Position numbers and translations under genes: made by a program
Assembly: GCA_022559845.1 (NCBI GenBank)
Contig: CM040120.1
Coordinates: 163,352,334 to 163,416,333 of the forward strand
Direction of reading: 5' to 3'
Source of the DNA: Amorphophallus konjac
Lineage: Eukaryota; Streptophyta; Magnoliopsida; Alismatales; Araceae
DNA length: 64,000 nucleotides
Notes under the pieces: generated by a model
What the model was told of the DNA's origin: nothing
The model's database searches: none
Seen by the model: the letters and a program-made list of their open reading frames with translations, nothing else
Part shown: one piece after another, positions 58,901 to 64,000 of the stretch
Position numbering within the stretch: position 1 is the first letter of the stretch
How the letters are laid out: the number at the start of each line of letters is the position of its first letter

Positions 58901-59136
58901 TTCTCTTGGTCTGTGCATTGCATAACTCTAAAGATACGATCAGTCCCTCGGATCCAGTGCTCTGCGTCATCCGGATCAGTGGATCCCATGAACTTAGGAG
59001 GGTTTATGTTTCTGAAACTTTGGTGGAGGTTTCCCGCTCCACAGTGTGCACCTCCTTGTGCTACCTGTTGAAGTGCTTGAGTAAGACCTTGGATGGTCCT
59101 TTGTATGTCATGCCACTGAGCACGTTCTACGGCCAT
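55999..59136 (-). pseudogene. A/D gag-protease-RT-RNase H and integrase start
   Basis: From right to left: gag capsid (58828-59136 and on to 58411), CCHC knuckles [14 protein letters not shown] and [14 protein letters not shown], protease [23 protein letters not shown] and FVDDILIYS, RNase H TDASG and [20 protein letters not shown], then the beginning of the zinc finger (KSRYTI), cut by element C. Stops in gag are at 58828, 58711, 58546 and 58408; a one-base loss near 57240 and a stop at 56618 break pol. At several of these C or the nested element has the sense codon. The rest of integrase is at 9637-10852. Confidence 0.92.
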
Positions 59137-59288
59137 GGTCCTACAATTACAATAACTATATTAATATGTGATTATGTTCAAAAGGTATTAGTTTCTAAGT
59201 TAACTCAACCCTCGGTTCTACCCAATCTCACCGGGTAAAGGTTTAAACCTATCCTTGGACTTGGGTTTCCTAGAAATTAAATATCCTA

Positions 59289-59301
59289 GGCTCTGATACC
59301 A
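59289..59301 (-). other. A/D primer-binding site (initiator Met tRNA)
   Basis: The minus strand reads TGGTATCAGAGCC, 7 nt from the LTR edge at 59309. Confidence 0.93.
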
Positions 59302-59308
59302 TAAAAAT

Positions 59309-62300
59309 TGTCACGCCCCGAGCATGGAATGAACCCGGAGTGCGTGACAAGTTTATATCGATCATGTCAATCAGAGTGTTAGTGTATTCGACACATAGAC
59401 AGAGTGCGCAAAAGTAAAGATAACCCAATCCTTTATTCAATTACAACCCCAAAGTACTTCTATTACAATTTACTTAATGAAAGTGCTAGGACTCAATAAA
59501 AGGGAAAAGTACCAAGAATGACTCATGAAAATAGAAAGATAAGACTAGTTGACGTTTGGATAGACGGAGTAGCTCTAATCTCTTTACTCGTGACCTTCCC
59601 CATCCGATTGAGTCTCATCATCGGATTTACTTGAAAAATAGGGGAAAATGCTGGATGAGTGAACGCTTAGTAGGAATTATATCTCAAGTGCTAGCTTGCT
59701 TTAAGTAGATTACAAGTTACATGACTGCAATATAGCTATGCATTCTCGCATAAAATGACAATAAAGAGTGTATGTCAAGATAGAGAGTGCATATCAAAAG
59801 ATAGTTGAGTGAACTAGCATGTCTTTCAAGAACTCATATCAACATATTCAAGCAAGTATATTCATCATGTCATGTCGAGAATTGGCTATCATGTTTCAAG
59901 CAAGTATATAATAAATACCCTTTCCGGGTCACGCAAGTCATGTCATGTCAAGTCGAGTCAAGTACGAGATTTTTGGAATGTCATTTAACTAGAACGACAA
60001 GTACTTCGGTGCAATGTCACACCGTGATCATTACAACTCCATGGGCACTAGTACTTTCGGGTGCTCCTCCCAGGACCAGATCGGGCCCTATATGCGCAGG
60101 CATTGATCATGTATTTTTCGACATCCACTATAGTTATAGACAATATAGAATTCGAAAGGAACTAAACTTGTAGGAACTTTAAGGTAGATCATATGGAATA
60201 GAATTTTAAGGATTGAACATGATGTATAAGGACAATAATAATGGTATAATCACGATTAACGATAAAACTAGGTGGAGTCGACTCCCTAGATGGGTGCCAT
60301 GACATTAAGAATAAGCGCCCATGTAGATATGGTCGCTCGTTCTTGTACATGATAAGGTAGATCGAATTAGTGTCCACAAGTATGGCACATAATTCTTAAA
60401 GAGTATTAATGGTATGGTTCCCCATTCCATTAGTTCAAGAATATTCTCATGACATCCACATAGCATGTCACGAGGGTCGGTATACCATGTTTCTTTAGAG
60501 TGACATGGCATTTAGATAGTGTCATAGGTTTTTATGGTACAACAAGTTCAATCGGCCTTGAGGGAATCCAAGGCATCGAGGAGACTTACGGAGGTCTCTA
60601 TGACTAACTCACCAGTCCGAAGGAACGAAATGTCCAACGAAGGGCTTGTAAGTCACCGAGTAAATATAGGGTAATCGATAAATCATCGAAAAAAAAACGT
60701 GGGACTATACTCACGGCTGGAATATAGTGCCATGTATGTAACCCATTAGAAGGGTGTACATGAAACAACGAAAAATCTAAAGGATAGAAAATTGGCGCCT
60801 GGGTCATGGACTCAATTTCTAAAATAGCGCCTGGGGTACTGCCACTATTTCTTAAATGGCGCCTGTGACCCATCCATCAATTTTTAATTACTGTTCAAAT
60901 TTTAGTGTAAATAAATCATTGAATTTTATACCCTTTCAGTACAACGTTTGGTTCTGTTTTAATTTGCGCCCATGGCATAGCCATGTTTCAGAAATTGGTG
61001 CCCTGGTTCGTGGCAAGTTTCAATAAATTGCATCCATGCTTTGGGCGTCCCATTCAATAAAACGACAGGGTGATTGTCACTATTTAAGCTAGTGCATATA
61101 AAAAATTTGCATGAATAGTGTAGGTTCTCCAAACAAGATAATTTTTCAGGGACAAGTACATGAATAGGTAGAGAAAAATACCATGAATCTAGCACTGCAC
61201 GCATGTATTTGATTAGATGTCCACATTCAAGTTATTAAATTTTGAATATGCTGGTTTTATAATTAACCAGGAAAATAGCGATTGCTATACAATCGTAAAT
61301 TTAAAATACCACCCATGACTGGGTCGCTGTTTCACTGTGAATCTAAAATTCAACAGAAAGCTATTAGAACAGGGTTAAATATAGCAAAATGCATGCATGA
61401 TCCCTAATCTTACTGTGTTAGGCTTAGCAATTGAGAAGACCTACCTTTGTGTGAAGATTTGGTTGGTAATCGATTAAAGGAATTGAAGAATAAAAGTGCA
61501 ATCAATGCTCTGCAACAATTAAGAGGCTTCTTTTGATAACCGCAGCAACAGAGGAAGTTGATTGTTATTCACCCTGTAGCTTCACGAGATATTGTAGCAG
61601 CAGTAACTCTAATGATCTTCCCTTAACAGTAAATGCCCTTCCTTCAAGTGCGTTGGCAGAAGGATGGAAGAAGAAGGAAGCTCTTCTTCTTTGGTAGAGG
61701 CAACAACGTCCAGGCAATAGGTTGATTTTTGGTCTGAAGAATTGGATAACGATGAAGAATAGATGGAGACTAAAGGCAGCTGTAGTCTTCTCTGCAACTG
61801 AAGTAGAAAGTGATGGCAAGAAGCTTTGTCCACCATCAAAGGAAGAAGTTAATAGCGGGCTTCTTATTGCTCAGCCGTGGGAGGCAGAATGAGGGAGAAG
61901 AAGCAATGTCAGTGGATGTAGCAGCGAAGTATTAACGCGTTGGGGGGTTCTAGTAGGGTATTTATAGGGGTTTGGAGAGTTAGAGTTTGAGTAGGATTAA
62001 CACTTCAAGCAAGAGTCCTAATAGTATTAGGATTTCCCTATAATTACTCCTACTAAATAATACTTTCGAAATATAGTTACTTCCTAGTTCGATCCCTTCC
62101 TAATTATAATTAATACATCTATCAGTTCGAACCGGAGAAATTGGCATTCACGTTATTAAAATTAACGTTTATTTTAAGTGTTACAATCTTTAGAGATTTT
62201 TATCTTTTTTATTTGATGGGTTATTGACATGAAATTTTATGGGTAAGGCCTTTCCATTTTTCTCTATTTTTTCATATAATTAGTTTTATAAAATTCTTTT

Positions 62301-62850
62301 AATTTAAAAAGTGGCATTATTCACGCACTATTCATAGTCTTAGGAAATAGCGACTTTGGCTTCGTCGCTTTAAGTAAATGTTGCGCCCATGTGTTGGGCG
62401 CAATTCATTTCTTTCCCTTTCCCCACAACCTCAAAAGGGCCGATATTGTACATATAACCCTCTTATTTCTACAATTCTCTTAACTATATACTATATTTGA
62501 ATTAACGTTAATAGTTATGTCGTAACTTCGTAACCAACGTCCATTACATGGTCGTATATTATTTTAAACATTTTTTTCTCACCCTTATTTAACCAAAATT
62601 GCACATATGTCTATTCTACCTCTTTTTAACTATCTTTAATGTGTTAAATCTTATCTATATACCCCTATTCCTTCAAATAAAATATAATGTAATAAATGTG
62701 AAATATTAAATTTTCTACATTATTAATAAAATATAAATTTATGTTTCCTTCAATGTTTATTGATTATTAATTCAAATAAAAGTACAACATGATTTTAAAT
62801 GACTACTTAAAATGATGTTATATTCATAATTCTTTAAAATTTAAGGGTAG
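59309..62850 (-). repeat. A/D 5' LTR, interrupted at right by F
   Basis: In plus orientation it begins TGTCACGCCCCGAGC. The first 1.45 kb aligns (inverted) to the last third of the C LTR, including the GATTCCC module (60536-60595). The rest (60761-62850) matches the A/D 3' LTR at 7347-9440. TATA box at 61959-61966 (minus). Units of 19 nt span 61030-62401. About 110 bp at the start of the LTR in element sense is missing here because F begins at 62851. Confidence 0.88.
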
Positions 62851-64000
62851 TGTAGACACGCCAAAATTGACGTTACTGTGAGTACATCTCATATTGCCCT
62901 ACAATGCCCCAATTTGACCCTCAAATTAGCTCTGTTTGAGTGGTTTTTCTCACTTTTCTTGGATTTCTCCATTTTTCCTCTCTTTTCCTATTTTCCCCTA
63001 TTTTTCTGGATTTTTCTGGATTTTTTTGGATTTTCTGGGCATTTTTCTCTATTTTTCAGAAATAACGACTTGTCTTGGGGCGTCTTTTAAATAACGACTT
63101 ACCCTTGGGCGTTTCTTAAAAAATTGACGACTATATCGGAGGGCGTCCATTCTTTCAAATTCCTATTTTTCTAAATTTTTCGGAGAATTTTTCGAAATTT
63201 TTTAAGAATTAACGACTTAACCATGGATGTTATTTTGAATTTGGAAAGAATAAAAAAAATCGAAAATTGAATTCACGTCTTACACACGGTCGTCACTTTT
63301 TCAAATTAATTTTTTAATATTATTTTCCACCCGTTCCAGAGGTGATTTGGTGGCCTTCCGGGTGTCAGAAAAATTCGTAAAAATAGTCGTTGGAATCAGG
63401 GTGATGAGATGCACCTCCACCTAAAAAATGAGAAAATAATATTGAGAAATGAAAAATGGCCCTATTTTGAATATTTTGAATTAACGTCCATGGTTAGGGC
63501 GCGTTTTAATTAACGCCTTTGACTCAGACGTGTTTCACAATTTTCAAATAAATTCTAAAATTTAATTTTTGAATTAACGCCCTAATCTAAGTCGTGTTTT
63601 TAAAAGACGCCCTCTGGCAGGTCGTCAATTCTTGAATTGACGCCTTTGTCTAGGTCGTGTTTCATTTTCGTGTTTCGAACAAACGTAGCCTTTCCCCCGA
63701 GAGTCCCTGCTTCGTTTGGTCACCTTACCCATTCTTATCCTTCCCTCCTTGGGCCCTTGCCCATTCTTATCCTTTCCCTTGTTGAACTCTTGCCTTCTTA
63801 TCTCTTCATCCAATTTTTATTAATAGGGCTTCCGAGTTCTGTTGTTGGGTTGGACTCTCCTCTTTGGCCCCCCTTTCGTCGATCCTTTTCTCCCTCCCTC
63901 CATTCTTCTTCTTCTTCTGTGTTTTTTCTTCTTTTGTTTCTTTTGTGTTTTTTCTTTCTTCTTGCAGGTGCTGCTGCTGTGGCTAGGAGGGGCTTCTCAC
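62851..64000 (+). repeat. LTR F, left part
   Basis: TGTAGACACGCC starts abruptly after GGTAG inside the A/D LTR, as expected for a new LTR insertion. It carries ten bipartite units at 63065-63658, a possible TATA-like TTATTAATAGG near 63817-63828, then a CT-rich tract (63830-63965). The element body lies outside the window, so superfamily and strand are unknown. Confidence 0.6.
63065..63658. repeat. Ten bipartite units in LTR F
   Basis: Starts at 63065, 63094, 63127, 63212, 63275, 63484, 63513, 63577, 63607 and 63640. Nine are 19 nt; the one at 63127 is 20. Example: ACGCCCTCTGGCAGGTCGT (63607). Neighbours are 29-33 nt apart. Confidence 0.85.

Larger units (their letters stand above)
7347..62850 (-). 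mobile_element. Element A/D: Tekay-like Ty3/Gypsy chromovirus, oldest host of the nest
   Basis: This element is on the minus strand and split by element C. Left part 7347-10852: truncated 3' LTR, polypurine tract and integrase end. Right part 55999-62850: rest of pol, gag, primer site and 5' LTR. The integrase reading continues across the C insertion, and C is flanked by TCCTA (10848-10852) and TCCTG (55994-55998), a 5-bp duplication with one mismatch. About 10.4 kb of A/D is visible. Its left LTR lacks about 1.45 kb at the left side, and its right LTR is interrupted by F at 62851. Confidence 0.85.

Overview
This window is plant nuclear DNA made almost entirely of LTR retrotransposons. I find no host single-copy gene, rRNA, tRNA gene, CRISPR array or bacterial feature. 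Plant origin follows from the lineages: Tekay/Del-type chromoviruses with initiator-Met tRNA primer sites and LTRs of about 3 kb, an Athila fragment, and a giant Tat/Ogre-type element with an extra RNase H and antisense plant-mobile-domain genes. The species cannot be named from the sequence; a large repeat-rich angiosperm genome is likely.

Layout. (1) 1-3262: Athila-type fragment on the minus strand (LTR piece, 3' region, broken integrase). (2) 3263-5525: an unassigned LTR-like promoter region with about 44 copies of an AAGTCTATACA motif. (3) 5526-7346: a decayed chromovirus pol fragment, minus strand. (4) 7347-62850: a five-level nest. The oldest is a minus-strand Tekay-like element (called A/D: 7347-10852 and 55999-62850). 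Element C (plus; 5' LTR 10853-13020 and 47533-48405, body 48406-53005, 3' LTR 53006-55993) is inserted in the A/D integrase. Inside C's 5' LTR sits a solo Tekay-like LTR (13021-47532, TSD AGCTT). Inside that is the Tat element (15240-46626, TSD ACTAT, about 21 kb without its own insertion). Inside the Tat integrase is a young 10,303-bp Tekay element (26492-36794, TSD CCAGT). All boundaries were read from LTR ends and target-site duplications; only C's duplication has a mismatch (TCCTA/TCCTG). (5) 62851-64000: the start of another LTR (F) that runs out of the window.

The Tat element carries gag, protease with a G-patch, RT, two RNase H domains and integrase on the minus strand. Between integrase and 3' LTR, on the opposite strand, lie two spliced-looking genes: a seven-exon plant mobile domain gene with a coiled-coil tail (18330-21404, lightly broken) and an intact two-exon PMD/DUF7745-like gene (22442-23880). 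Their introns are antisense to the element's genomic RNA, so they could survive retrotransposition.

The most unusual signal is a recurring bipartite site, ACG...CGT (variants GCG...CGC), with a nearly fixed outer length of 20 nt (Athila, solo Tekay LTR, Tat) or 19 nt (young Tekay, C, A/D, F). About 90 distinct copies were found by eye. Neighbouring units are repeatedly 30-33 nt apart start to start, and one Tat stretch shows a 100-nt super-period of unit pairs. Arms and loops vary while geometry holds, on both sides of the TATA boxes. A second shared signal is a hairpin module with a GATTCCC loop in several Tekay-like LTRs and the Tat leader. Both look like common regulatory or structural devices of unrelated elements in one genome.
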